DNA of 64,000 nt from a bacterium. GTDB taxonomy: Bacteria; Krumholzibacteriota; Krumholzibacteriia; LZORAL124-64-63. The notes beneath the pieces were generated by a model. That model was not told the DNA's origin. It worked only from the letters and a program-made list of their open reading frames with translations, and ran no database searches. Positions 45,101-52,457 of this stretch are shown here, in pieces (the stretch's first letter is position 1; every line of letters starts with the position of its first letter). The stretch covers positions 124,001-188,000 of the forward strand of contig JADJYS010000006.1 in assembly GCA_016719645.1 (NCBI GenBank), in the 5' to 3' direction. The translations under genes and the position numbers were made by a program.

Positions 45101-46847
45101 CACCTACACGGTGACGGTGCGCGCGTCGCACCACGTGCCCGTGAGCGTGGCGGTCGAGATCGACGCGGCGTCGGTCGTGAAGGACTTCGTGCTCGAGCCG
45201 ACCAACGGCGACATCCTGATCGTCGACGACGACGGCGTCGCCCGCTGGGCCCCCGACAAGTTCGACGAGAAGGGCCAGCTGGTCGCCGACGGGTACGCGC
45301 TCGGCGAGGAGCGCTCCACCGCCGCGCTGTCGGCGGAGCTCGAGGCGCTCGGCTACGGGGTCACCGTGCAGACGTCGGCGGCCACCGTGCCGGCGGACTG
45401 GCCGCTCTACGACCTCGTGGCGGTGGCCAGCGGCGCCAGCACCAGCCCGCTCGCCAGCGCGACCCTGCGCACCGCCCTGATCAACTACGTGACCGCCGGC
45501 GGGCACCTGCTGATCGAGGGCGGCGAGGTCGCCTACGCGCACGCCGGCAGCGGCGCCTTCGCCACGACCGTGCTGCACACCACCGACTGGAACCACGACG
45601 GCAGCGGCTCGCTGACCGTCGCCGCGCCGGCCCACCACGTGATGTCGGTGCCCAACGTCATCGCCGGGCCGATCGCGATCACCTACGCCGGCTACGGCGA
45701 CCAGGACGCCGCGGCGCCCCTGGCCGACGCCGTGAAGGCGGGCGCCTGGGCCACCTACCCGACCGACGCCGGCGTGATCTGCTACGACCCGAACCCGTCG
45801 CCGACGGGCGGCCAGATCGTGTTCTTCACCTTCAACTACGCGGCCCTGAACGCCGCGGGCCGCGCGCCGCTGCTCGAGAACGCGGTGCACTGGCTGCTGG
45901 CCACGGAGATCGGCGACTGCGGCGTGAGCGGCCGCGTGGACCTGGCCGGCTCGTCCGACGACTCGGGCGTGCTGGTCGAGGCCTTCCCCAACGGCGGCAC
46001 GACGTACACCGACGCCTCCGGCCACTACGCGCTGTCGGGCCTGTACGCGGGCAACTACACGATCCGCGCGAGCAAGGCGGCGTGGAGCATCGCCTCGACG
46101 CCGGTGACCCTGGCCGAGGGCCAGCAGCTGACGGGCGTCAACCTGACGCTGACCTCGGTGAGCGAGCTGACGCAGTGCCTGCAGCCGGGCCTGCCGATCG
46201 CGGACTACGCGACGGTGACCAGCCCGATGGCCCTGGCGATGGGCGCGGGCGCGACCGTGACCAGCGTCGAGGTGTTCGTGGACATCACGCACACCTACCA
46301 GGGCGACCTGGCGGTGGACCTGAGGTCGCCGGCGGGCACGACGGTGCGCCTGCACAACCGCACGGGCAGCGGCACGGACAACATCTACGGGTGGTATCCG
46401 GACGCGCTGACGCCGGCGGGCGACCTGGGCCTGTTCGCGGGCCAGGTGCTGGACGGCAACTGGACGCTGACGGTCGCCGACCAGGCCGGCGGCGACACCG
46501 GCACGCTGAACGAGTGGTGCCTGAAGATCGTGTACGGCGGCGGTTCGACGGCCGCGGGCGACGCGCCGTCGGTGCTGTCGCTGGCGCAGAACTACCCGAA
46601 CCCGTTCAACCCGAAGACGCAGATCGCGTTCTCGGTGCCGCGGGCGGGCCGGGTGGAGCTGCGGATCTTCGACCTGGCGGGCCGCGAGGTGCGGACGCTG
46701 GTCAGCGGCGAGCTGGCGGCGTCGGCCTACACGGTGGAGTGGGACGGTCGCGACGGTGCGGGCCGGCAGTCGGCCAGCGGCGCGTACTACTACCGCCTGC
46801 GCAGCGAGGGCCAGGAGCTGACCCGCAAGATGACGCTTCTGAAGTAG
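42192..46847 (+). CDS. Gingipain-family (C25) cysteine protease with P-domain and FlgD-like C-terminal sorting module
   Basis: A 1,551-residue secreted protein. Signal peptide (to about residue 25), propeptide-like region to about 225, then the C25 domain with catalytic His in NYIGHGSGTSW and Cys in LDVSCSNGDFSTSVCF. Ig-like and carboxypeptidase-regulatory-like beta domains follow (about 600-1,010). A glutamine-amidotransferase-like segment comes next (DILIVDDDGVARW, about 1,012-1,240). A proprotein-convertase P-domain spans about 1,345-1,455. The last 85 residues are a FlgD-like type-A-type module starting SLAQNYPNPFNPKTQIAF, with Y-R-L-R and K-M-T-L-L-K at the end. Such C-termini direct type IX secretion in Bacteroidota. 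It has its own promoter and terminator. Confidence 0.88.
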   Translation: MMRSWCKAAVLLLTLLALASVAGAAWIPTGSGAVAPPTVVATGSGDVVTLRIEVPGYNLDGALIDGRPYAKLGLPGEAWLMEKGLPELPMINRSVAIAGVGVPSLRVVASEWTETAVDPVLPSKGHFTRDLDPAGIAHTFDALYRSGGTYPLETATLGDPFIVRDERGVSLRVVPFQYDAGRGVLRVLRSMTVEVVTKGGGGLNELARAAAPAVDPEFARIYRGLFANYGADKYTAIGTTGRMLVVTADAYQGALAPFVAWKQQKGIPVEVITMSSVGGTATGVQSAITNRYNADPGLTYVVLVGDIADVPTRVGSYESADSDPTYAMVAGSDLYPDLFVSRISASNVSEVQLQVAKFVRYERDPDTGAAAEWYHKGTGLASNEGSPTDYERCNLLRTDMLAYTFTYVDQIYQPTGTSAMISAALNEGRSLVNYIGHGSGTSWSNPPFANSNVLALTNGWKQPWLLDVSCSNGDFSTSVCFAEAWLRAGSVAQPNGAIGTYSASTLASWVPPCEMQAHAVDLLVAEQANILGALYYYGGMQVLDTYPTGEGPKLIEQYNIFGDCSLMVRTDAPLEIAPAHLPVVHLGTPSFQVDVGVPGAVACLYRDGVIHGTAVADAGGLADIALDVPVTTPGDVTLTVTGYNLTTYQATLLAINPSVVVLDPDTIDANVPTDVTVTVYGPDGTTPLPGIDVWAEGLDYTTASVATDANGVAVLGVTYPFGPSLDVVGRDPAETYELFREPLTVNALALTSPDLTVTTDIGMTDLFPLNLPGTLHATSGEPGATLHAVLPDGGEQSTGAASLTLTAAQTGVVTGIIALSGYDLYTETFDVVEAYGQLTGHVSLGGSPAVGAVVHGLDAGMVEVFSATTNASGDYDVGEDILVDDYTIVVDVFGYLHFEQAMFLNYGANTFDVAMVAAPSGVLTGVISDAVTFEPLQGIVRVYRSDNGALYTETTSDASGLFTTAALPYFTYTVTVRASHHVPVSVAVEIDAASVVKDFVLEPTNGDILIVDDDGVARWAPDKFDEKGQLVADGYALGEERSTAALSAELEALGYGVTVQTSAATVPADWPLYDLVAVASGASTSPLASATLRTALINYVTAGGHLLIEGGEVAYAHAGSGAFATTVLHTTDWNHDGSGSLTVAAPAHHVMSVPNVIAGPIAITYAGYGDQDAAAPLADAVKAGAWATYPTDAGVICYDPNPSPTGGQIVFFTFNYAALNAAGRAPLLENAVHWLLATEIGDCGVSGRVDLAGSSDDSGVLVEAFPNGGTTYTDASGHYALSGLYAGNYTIRASKAAWSIASTPVTLAEGQQLTGVNLTLTSVSELTQCLQPGLPIADYATVTSPMALAMGAGATVTSVEVFVDITHTYQGDLAVDLRSPAGTTVRLHNRTGSGTDNIYGWYPDALTPAGDLGLFAGQVLDGNWTLTVADQAGGDTGTLNEWCLKIVYGGGSTAAGDAPSVLSLAQNYPNPFNPKTQIAFSVPRAGRVELRIFDLAGREVRTLVSGELAASAYTVEWDGRDGAGRQSASGAYYYRLRSEGQELTRKMTLLK

Positions 46848-46869
46848 CCGGTTACCCGTAGGATGCAAC

Positions 46870-46898
46870 AAAGGGGTGGGACATCGTCCCACCCCTTT
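46870..46898. terminator. Bidirectional terminator
   Basis: A perfect 13-bp stem (46870-46882 with 46886-46898), ATC loop, between convergent genes. The stem itself ends in AAA/TTT, giving a short U-tract on both strands. Confidence 0.75.
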
Positions 46899-46934
46899 CC
46901 TCGTTCCCCCGCCTCTCCGGGCGGGACACGGTAG

Positions 46935-47531
46935 CTAACCCAGGTCCAGCTCGATCCCGTCCGCGTCGATCAGCGGGTGGGCGGCCAGGCGACGCCGGGC
47001 TTCCACCACGAGGTCGAAGCGCCCCACGACGGTGCCGCCGCCCTCGATCTCGTAGTCGTGGGCGGGGGAGTAGGCCTCCACGCCCTTGGCGCGCGGGTCG
47101 TGCTTCTCGGCGGCGCGGCGGTCCGCGATCTTCAGCCCGGCCGGGAGCGCGGCCAGCAGATCCTGGATCTCGACCCCGTACCGCACGGCGTAGGCGTGGA
47201 AGCGGTAGCCGAAGGAGGCGCGGCGGATCCGGCGCTCCGACAGGACGGCCAGGCCGGTCTCGGCCTGCATGCGCCTGGCCGCGCCCTTGAGCAGGCCGCG
47301 CAGCTCGCCGTCGAGGATCACGCGGCAGGCCTGGGGGTGCGCGCCGATCATCTCCTTGAGCTTGGTCCCGAGGCCGGGCCCGGCGACGCCGGCCTCGTGG
47401 GCGAAGACCGGCGTCGCGGCGCAACCGGCGCCGGCGGCGAGCCCGGCGAGGTAACCGTGGACCAGGTCGCGCGGGCCCTGGATGGCCAGTTCGTGGTAGG
47501 TCGGCGTCGCGGCAGCCGGCTTGGTCGCCAT
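46935..47531 (-). CDS. Protein of unknown function linked to the NhaD-type antiporter
   Basis: A 198-residue soluble-looking protein with no signal peptide. Visible patterns are YHELAIQGPRDLVHGYLAGLAAG near the N-terminus, IGAHPQACRVILDGELRGLL, RIRRASFGYRFHAYAVRYG and YSPAHDYEIEGGGTVVGRFD near the end. It has no catalytic motif that I can name. It follows the antiporter gene on the same strand by 10 bases, so the two are likely cotranscribed, and a regulatory or accessory role is possible. A terminator lies downstream. Confidence 0.6.
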   Translation of the reverse strand: MATKPAAATPTYHELAIQGPRDLVHGYLAGLAAGAGCAATPVFAHEAGVAGPGLGTKLKEMIGAHPQACRVILDGELRGLLKGAARRMQAETGLAVLSERRIRRASFGYRFHAYAVRYGVEIQDLLAALPAGLKIADRRAAEKHDPRAKGVEAYSPAHDYEIEGGGTVVGRFDLVVEARRRLAAHPLIDADGIELDLG

Positions 47532-47541
47532 GGTTCCCCTC

Positions 47542-49070
47542 CTAGGCGAAGAAGATGAAGGTGATCACCACGAAGGTCGTCACCAGGATCGGCAGCGAGT
47601 ACTTCAGCATGTAGCCGAAGAAGCTGGGCATCGGCACGCCGGCTTCCTCCGCGATCGACTTGACCATGAAGTTGGGCGCGTTGCCGATGTAGGTGTTGGC
47701 GCCCATGAAGACCGAGCCGGCGGAGATCGCCGTCAGGTCCCGGATGAAGTCGGGGTTGCGCAGGCTCGCGTCGGCGAAGCCCAGCAGGCCGGGCACGGCG
47801 CTCTCGGGCATGCCGAAGCTGCCCAGGGCCGTGTTGAAGAAGGTCAGGTAGGTGGGCGCGTTGTCCAGGAAGCTGGACAGGCCGCCGCTGACCCAGAAGT
47901 AGTGCGCGGGCGACTTCACGAAGGCGACCACGCCGGCCAGGGCGCCGGCGGACCCGACCTGCAGGATCGCCAGGGCGGGGATGATGGTCATGAAGATCCC
48001 GGCGAAGAGGTAGGCCACCTCCTGGATCGGGCCCCAGGAGAACTCGTTCTTCTTGCGGATCGCCTTGGCCGTGAAGCGCAGCGAGAGCGCGCCCATCAGG
48101 ATCAGGATCGCGTCGCGCAGCCAGTTCTGCAGCTCGACGTGCACGTGCCCGTAGATGGGGACCGACTGCAGCTTGAGCGAACCGAGAGCAGCACGCCGCC
48201 CATGATCCCCAGCAGGAACAGCAGGTTGTGCAGGCCCTCGATGCGGATGCCCTTGCTCTGGCCGTCGTGCCCGTCCTCGGGCGCCGCGGCGGGCTCCTTG
48301 CGGAACCAGTAGGTGTCCAGGGCGAAGAAGACCACCAGCAGGATGGCCACGGCCGTCAGCGCGTGCGGCAGCAGCGCCTTGGTGACCCAGAAGAACGGCA
48401 CCCCGTGCAGGAAGCCCAGGAACAGGGGCGGGTCGCCCAGCGGGGTGAGCGAGCCGCCGATGTTGGCCACCAGGAAGATGAAGAACACCACGGTGTGGAC
48501 CCGGTAGCGGCGCCAGGCGTTGGCCCGCAGCAGGGGGCGGATCATGACCATCGCCGCGCCGGTGGTCCCGATCCAGGAGGCCAGCAGGGTGCCGATCAGC
48601 AGCAGCAGCGTGTTGACCTTCGGGGAACCGCGCAGGCTGCCGCCGACGTAGATCCCGCCGGCGACGGTGAACAGGGCCCACAGCAGGATGATGAAGGGGA
48701 TGTAGTCGATCACGTAGATGTGGATGATCGACTGCAGCGCCTCGCCCCGGTAGGCGATCAGGAACGGGACGGCGAAGACCAGGGCCCAGAAGGCCGAGAC
48801 CTTGGGGAAGTGCCGGTGCCAGAAGTGGGGCGCCACCAGGGGGAACAGCGCGATCGAGAGCAGGATCCCAGCGAAGGGCAGGGCGCTCCACAGGGGCAGC
48901 CGCGCACCGAGGGCGGGGGCGGCGTGTTCCGCCGCGCCGTGGCCGGCGGGGACGGCGGCGTGGCCGCCGGCCGCCGTGGCCGCCACGGGGATCAGGGCCA
49001 GCAAGATGGCTGTCGCCGCCAAGGTGGCCGCCGCGTGTCCGCGGCTGCGCTGAAGGAGGCCGAAACTCAT
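47542..49070 (-). CDS. nhaD: NhaD-type Na+/H+ antiporter, one frameshift
   Basis: About 509 residues with roughly 13 membrane segments, an ion transporter superfamily antiporter. The N-terminal signal-like helix and a His/Ala-rich stretch are followed by PHFWHRHFPKVSAFWA, NIGGSLTPLGDPPLFLGF and, in the second half, GGLSSFLDNAPTYLTFFN and GANTYIGNAPNFMVKSI, the paired helix-break motifs of NhaD. The first half ends GIMGGVLLS and the second resumes GSLKLQSVPIYGH in another frame. One base is missing near 48178-48187, probably a G in a GG run. The start at 49070 follows a GGAGA-like site. The substrate assignment follows the family. Confidence 0.82.
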
Positions 49071-49198
49071 GGCGTCTCCTGTTCTGGGCTGGGGCAGCGG
49101 CCACTCCAGGCGACGCCGCGCCCCGATGTTGCGAGATGCGAGATGCAACCTTACGGAGCCGGGGGGAAGGTGTCAAACCCGGCCGGCGGCATATATTG

Positions 49199-49217
49199 GA
49201 TAATGATATTCATTAAC
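49199..49217. promoter_or_regulatory. Near-consensus Fur box
   Basis: 17 of 19 positions match GATAATGATAATCATTATC; the mismatches are at 49209 and 49216. It lies between a possible -35 (TTGGAT, 49196-49201) and -10 (TATATC, 49218-49223), so Fur-type binding would block a promoter reading into the porin gene. It is also 129 bases upstream of the divergent nhaD start. Confidence 0.65.
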
Positions 49218-49337
49218 TATATCATCATAATTTACCTTGCTACTCCGAAATCCCGGTGGCAACATTCCGCAGGTTTGAGCCGCCGGACTGAACGGATCCA
49301 CCGGTCGGCAACGTGGTTTTGCCGGAAGGAGACTGCC

Positions 49338-50603
49338 TTGAAGAACTGGAAGCTGACCTCACTGTTCGTGATCCTCGCGATGCTCATGAGCGTCGCCGCA
49401 TATGCCGAGAAGTGCTCCGAGACCTGCACCGAGACCTGCGCCAGCGACGTCATGGTGACGGGCGAGTCCCGCTACCGCATCCAGATGGACGGCGCGGATC
49501 CCTACTTCTACGACTTCGACTCCGACACCAACCCCACCTGGTTCAGCCAGCTGCGCACCCGCGTCGGCGTCAAGGCCAAGATCGGCGACAACATGGGCGT
49601 GTTCGCCGAGTTCCAGGACAGCCGCTTCATCGGCGCCGACAACGACTTCGCCATCGACCCCGTCCTGGAGATGCACGAGGGCTACATGTGGTACAAGCCC
49701 TGCGAGAAGAGCTGGTTCAAGATGGGCCGGTTCGAAGCCAGCATGCACAACGAGCGCCTCGTGGGCGCCTCCAACTGGAGCATGTACGGCCAGGCGTTCG
49801 ACGGCGTGATGATGGGCCGCCAGTTCGGCGAGAACATGAAGGCCACCCTCTGGGGCATCAAGCTGTACGAGAGCTTCAACCAGTACACGGTCGTCGACGA
49901 CACCGACGGCACCGACACCGCCGGCGACGACATGTTCTACGGCATCAACTTCTCGTTCCTGGACAAGGGCGTGGACCTGTTCGCCATGATGAACACGTCC
50001 TACGCCAACTTCGGCGGCTACGACGAGAAGTTCATGACCTTCGGCGCCTACAGCCAGCGGACCTTCGCCGAGAGCTTCGACTACAACGCCATGGTCGCCA
50101 TGCAGACCGGCACCGCCGACTTCGGCGCCACCGAGGTCGACATCAGCGGCATGCTGCTCAACGGCGAGATCGGCTACACGATGGCCAACGGCCTGCGCCT
50201 GGCCGGCCTGGTGGACTACACCACCGGCGACGACGGCACCACCACCGACAAGTGGGAAGGGTTCCACAACCTGTACTACACGTCGCACAGCTTCAACGGC
50301 GCCATGGACCTCGTCAACGCCGACGACTTCGACGAGGGCCTCATGGACATCGGCCTGAAGGCCATGTACCCGCTCAACGACAGCTGGAAGCTGATGGGCG
50401 AGTTCCACAGCCTCGCGACCGTCGAAGACTACGCCACCGACAAGACCGCGCTGGGCACCGAGATCGACCTGTCCGGCAAGTACGTCGACGGCGGCTTCGC
50501 CTGGCAGACCGGCCTGAGCATGTTCTCGGCCAGCGAGGACCGGGTCGGCCCGAACGCCGACAGCCAGAACTGGCTGTACACGCAGGCGACGATGAGCTTC
50601 TAG
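49338..50603 (+). CDS. Outer-membrane porin-like protein
   Basis: A 421-residue beta-barrel protein. The signal peptide (LFVILAMLMSVAAYA) is followed by a short Cys-rich stretch (CSETCTETCAS), which is odd for a porin. Then come repeated amphipathic strands: SRYRIQMDG, LRTRVGVKAKIGDNMGVFAEFQDSRF, WFKMGRFEAS, and a C-terminal strand ending ATMSF, with terminal Phe as required for barrel assembly. It resembles the alginate-export/phosphoselective porin fold. The start is TTG 49338 with GGAAGGAGA upstream. Its promoter carries a Fur-box-like site, so it is probably iron-regulated. Confidence 0.8.
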   Translation: MKNWKLTSLFVILAMLMSVAAYAEKCSETCTETCASDVMVTGESRYRIQMDGADPYFYDFDSDTNPTWFSQLRTRVGVKAKIGDNMGVFAEFQDSRFIGADNDFAIDPVLEMHEGYMWYKPCEKSWFKMGRFEASMHNERLVGASNWSMYGQAFDGVMMGRQFGENMKATLWGIKLYESFNQYTVVDDTDGTDTAGDDMFYGINFSFLDKGVDLFAMMNTSYANFGGYDEKFMTFGAYSQRTFAESFDYNAMVAMQTGTADFGATEVDISGMLLNGEIGYTMANGLRLAGLVDYTTGDDGTTTDKWEGFHNLYYTSHSFNGAMDLVNADDFDEGLMDIGLKAMYPLNDSWKLMGEFHSLATVEDYATDKTALGTEIDLSGKYVDGGFAWQTGLSMFSASEDRVGPNADSQNWLYTQATMSF

Positions 50604-50627
50604 TCCTCTCCCGAGGGCAAGACCACG

Positions 50628-50666
50628 CGCCCCCGGCGGCACCGGCCGCCGGGGGCGTGTCTTTTT
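50628..50666 (+). terminator. Intrinsic terminator after the porin gene
   Basis: A perfect 13-bp GC stem (50628-50640 with 50645-50657), ACCG loop, and TTTTT at 50662-50666. Confidence 0.9.
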
Positions 50667-50681
50667 AAGGGGAGGGGGGTG

Positions 50682-51350
50682 TCAGCGGGCGGCGGCGACC
50701 AGGTCCCGCAGGAACGGCGCGGCCCCGTTCAGGACCAGCTGCACGGCGATGACGGTCACCAGCAGGCCCATCAGCTTCTCCACGATGCGCATGCCCGTGG
50801 GGCCGAGGCGCCGCAGCACGGTGTCGGCGGTCAGCAGGATCACGCCGGTCAGCAGCAGGATCAGGGCGGCCGCGGCGCTGACGATCAGCGCCCCGGTCGC
50901 GCCGGGCGTCTCGGCCCGCAGCACCATGACCGTGGTGATCGAGGCCGGGCCGGCGATCATCGGGATCGCCAGCGGCGTCACCGACGGGTCGTGGTCGGGG
51001 TCGACGGGCGCGACGGGGGCGGTCCCCGCGGCGGCGGCCTGGTCCAGGCCGGTGTGCCAGCGGCGGGGCCGGCTCTGCAGCATGTCCAGGCCGACGCCGA
51101 AGAAGATGACGCCGCCGGCGATCCGGAAGGCGTCCACCGTGATCCCGAAGGTGTGCAGCACGGCGCTGCCCGCGTAGGTGAACAGCAGCAGGACCAGCAG
51201 CGACACCAGCAGGGCCTTGACCAGGATGCGCCGCTTGCGGCCGCGCGACAGGCCCGCGGTCTGGCCGCTGAAGAACGGGATGCAGCCCAGCGGGTCGATG
51301 ACCGCGAACAGCGAGGACAGAGAAAGCAGGGCGAAACCGTACAGGTCCAC
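50682..51350 (-). CDS. MarC family integral membrane protein
   Basis: A 222-residue protein with six hydrophobic segments of the MarC/UPF0056 family. It has the family pattern LFAVIDPLGCIPFF in the first helix and VTPLAIPMIAGPASITTVM at the start of the second half. The central loop is Pro/Asp-rich. Function of the family is uncertain, with amino-acid transport proposed for some members. It is convergent to the porin gene and divergent from the cytochrome operon. Confidence 0.88.
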   Translation of the reverse strand: MDLYGFALLSLSSLFAVIDPLGCIPFFSGQTAGLSRGRKRRILVKALLVSLLVLLLFTYAGSAVLHTFGITVDAFRIAGGVIFFGVGLDMLQSRPRRWHTGLDQAAAAGTAPVAPVDPDHDPSVTPLAIPMIAGPASITTVMVLRAETPGATGALIVSAAAALILLLTGVILLTADTVLRRLGPTGMRIVEKLMGLLVTVIAVQLVLNGAAPFLRDLVAAAR

Positions 51351-51456
51351 GGCGGGGCTCCTTTCGAGGCGACCGGGGAGCGGGGCGGGGCGGGCGGCAA
51401 GGTCGCCTTCCTGAACATCTTAGTCAAGACCCTGACAAACCGATGACAACTAATTC

Positions 51457-51485
51457 TTGTTTGCCCGGGTCCCGTCTCTTATCCT
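51457..51485 (+). promoter_or_regulatory. Promoter of the decaheme cytochrome operon
   Basis: TTGTTT (51457-51462), 17 bases, TATCCT (51480-51485). The predicted start of transcription (about 51492) falls five bases before the operator-like palindrome. Confidence 0.55.
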
Positions 51486-51496
51486 CGCCTCGATGA

Positions 51497-51510
51497 TCAA
51501 CGTTCGTTGA
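51497..51510. promoter_or_regulatory. Operator-like inverted repeat, site 1
   Basis: TCAACG and its complement CGTTGA separated by TT. The same sequence with two changes lies before the TetR gene (54598-54611), in the same position relative to promoter and start codon. It is the best candidate operator for the neighbouring TetR protein. Confidence 0.6.
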
Positions 51511-51535
51511 CCTCTTCCTGCGCGGAGGAACCCCC

Positions 51536-52444
51536 ATGTTGCGTCTGCTCATCCTCATCGCCGGGCTGCTCACCCTGCTGGCCGTGGTCGCGGCCGCGGG
51601 CGGCGGCTTCGCCGAGCGCGTGGGCGTGCCGTCCGGCGCGGCCTACGTCGGCTCCCAGGCCTGTCTGGATTGCCACGACGAGGCCGGCGCTTTCTACCAG
51701 CACACCCCCCACGCGGTGGAGCGGGCGACGATCGCGCCCGGCAGCGGCGCGGGCGCCTGCGAAGCCTGCCACGGGCCGGGCAGCCTCCACGTCGAGGCCG
51801 GCGGCGAAGGCCCCATCTTCGGCCGGGCCGTCCTGTCCGCCCTGGACGCCGAGGACCGGGCCGAGATGTGCCTGCAGTGCCACCAGGACAAGCGCGCCAC
51901 CTGGTCCGGCTCGCCGCACGCGGGCGGACCGACCGACTGCGCCGCCTGCCACACCGACGTCGTCCACGGGGGCGGCTCGGCGCAGGCGCCGTCCGCCTTC
52001 CGGATCGCCGGCGAGTTCTGCCTGCAGTGCCACGCGGCCCAGGCCGCCGACTTCCGCCTGCCGTTCCGTCACCGGGTGCTCGAGGGCGAGGTCTCCTGCC
52101 AGGACTGCCACGCGGTCCACGGCGCGGCGCCCGCCGCCGACCCCCTGGGCGACCTGAACGCGGCCTGCCTGAACTGCCACACCGAGATGGCCGGCCCCTT
52201 CCTGTTCGAGCACGAGGGCGTGGCGGCCGAGGACTGCACGGCCTGCCACCGTCCGCACGGCTCGATCAACGACAAGCTGCTGACCCAGGACGGCAACTCG
52301 CTGTGCCTGCAGTGCCACTTCGAGCCGGGCTACCCGACCATCGGCGACGTGAACCACGGCGGCTTCCTGGGCAGCGAGGCGCGCTGCTACGACTGCCACC
52401 ACGAGATCCACGGTTCGAACCTCAACCCCACCTTCCTGGACTAG
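51536..52444 (+). CDS. Periplasmic decaheme c-type cytochrome, MtrA/DmsE/PioA-like
   Basis: A 302-residue exported cytochrome with ten CxxCH motifs (CLDCH, CEACH, CLQCH, CAACH, CLQCH, CQDCH, CLNCH, CTACH, CLQCH, CYDCH) spread evenly from about residue 43 to 288. The signal peptide ends near residue 25. Ten evenly spaced hemes in about 300 residues is the MtrA pattern, forming a heme wire through an outer-membrane barrel. The next gene, 13 bases on, encodes a large barrel, supporting an MtrAB-type electron conduit. It has its own promoter with an operator-like site. Direction of electron flow is unknown. Confidence 0.88.
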   Translation: MLRLLILIAGLLTLLAVVAAAGGGFAERVGVPSGAAYVGSQACLDCHDEAGAFYQHTPHAVERATIAPGSGAGACEACHGPGSLHVEAGGEGPIFGRAVLSALDAEDRAEMCLQCHQDKRATWSGSPHAGGPTDCAACHTDVVHGGGSAQAPSAFRIAGEFCLQCHAAQAADFRLPFRHRVLEGEVSCQDCHAVHGAAPAADPLGDLNAACLNCHTEMAGPFLFEHEGVAAEDCTACHRPHGSINDKLLTQDGNSLCLQCHFEPGYPTIGDVNHGGFLGSEARCYDCHHEIHGSNLNPTFLD

Positions 52445-52457
52445 AAAGGAGCGCGTC

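Noticed and set aside
42033..46892. A 1,619-codon minus-strand ORF opposite the C25 protease
   Set aside because: Its composition (Arg, His, Gly, Val repeats without domains) is that of an antisense shadow; the plus strand carries a full protease with promoter and terminator.
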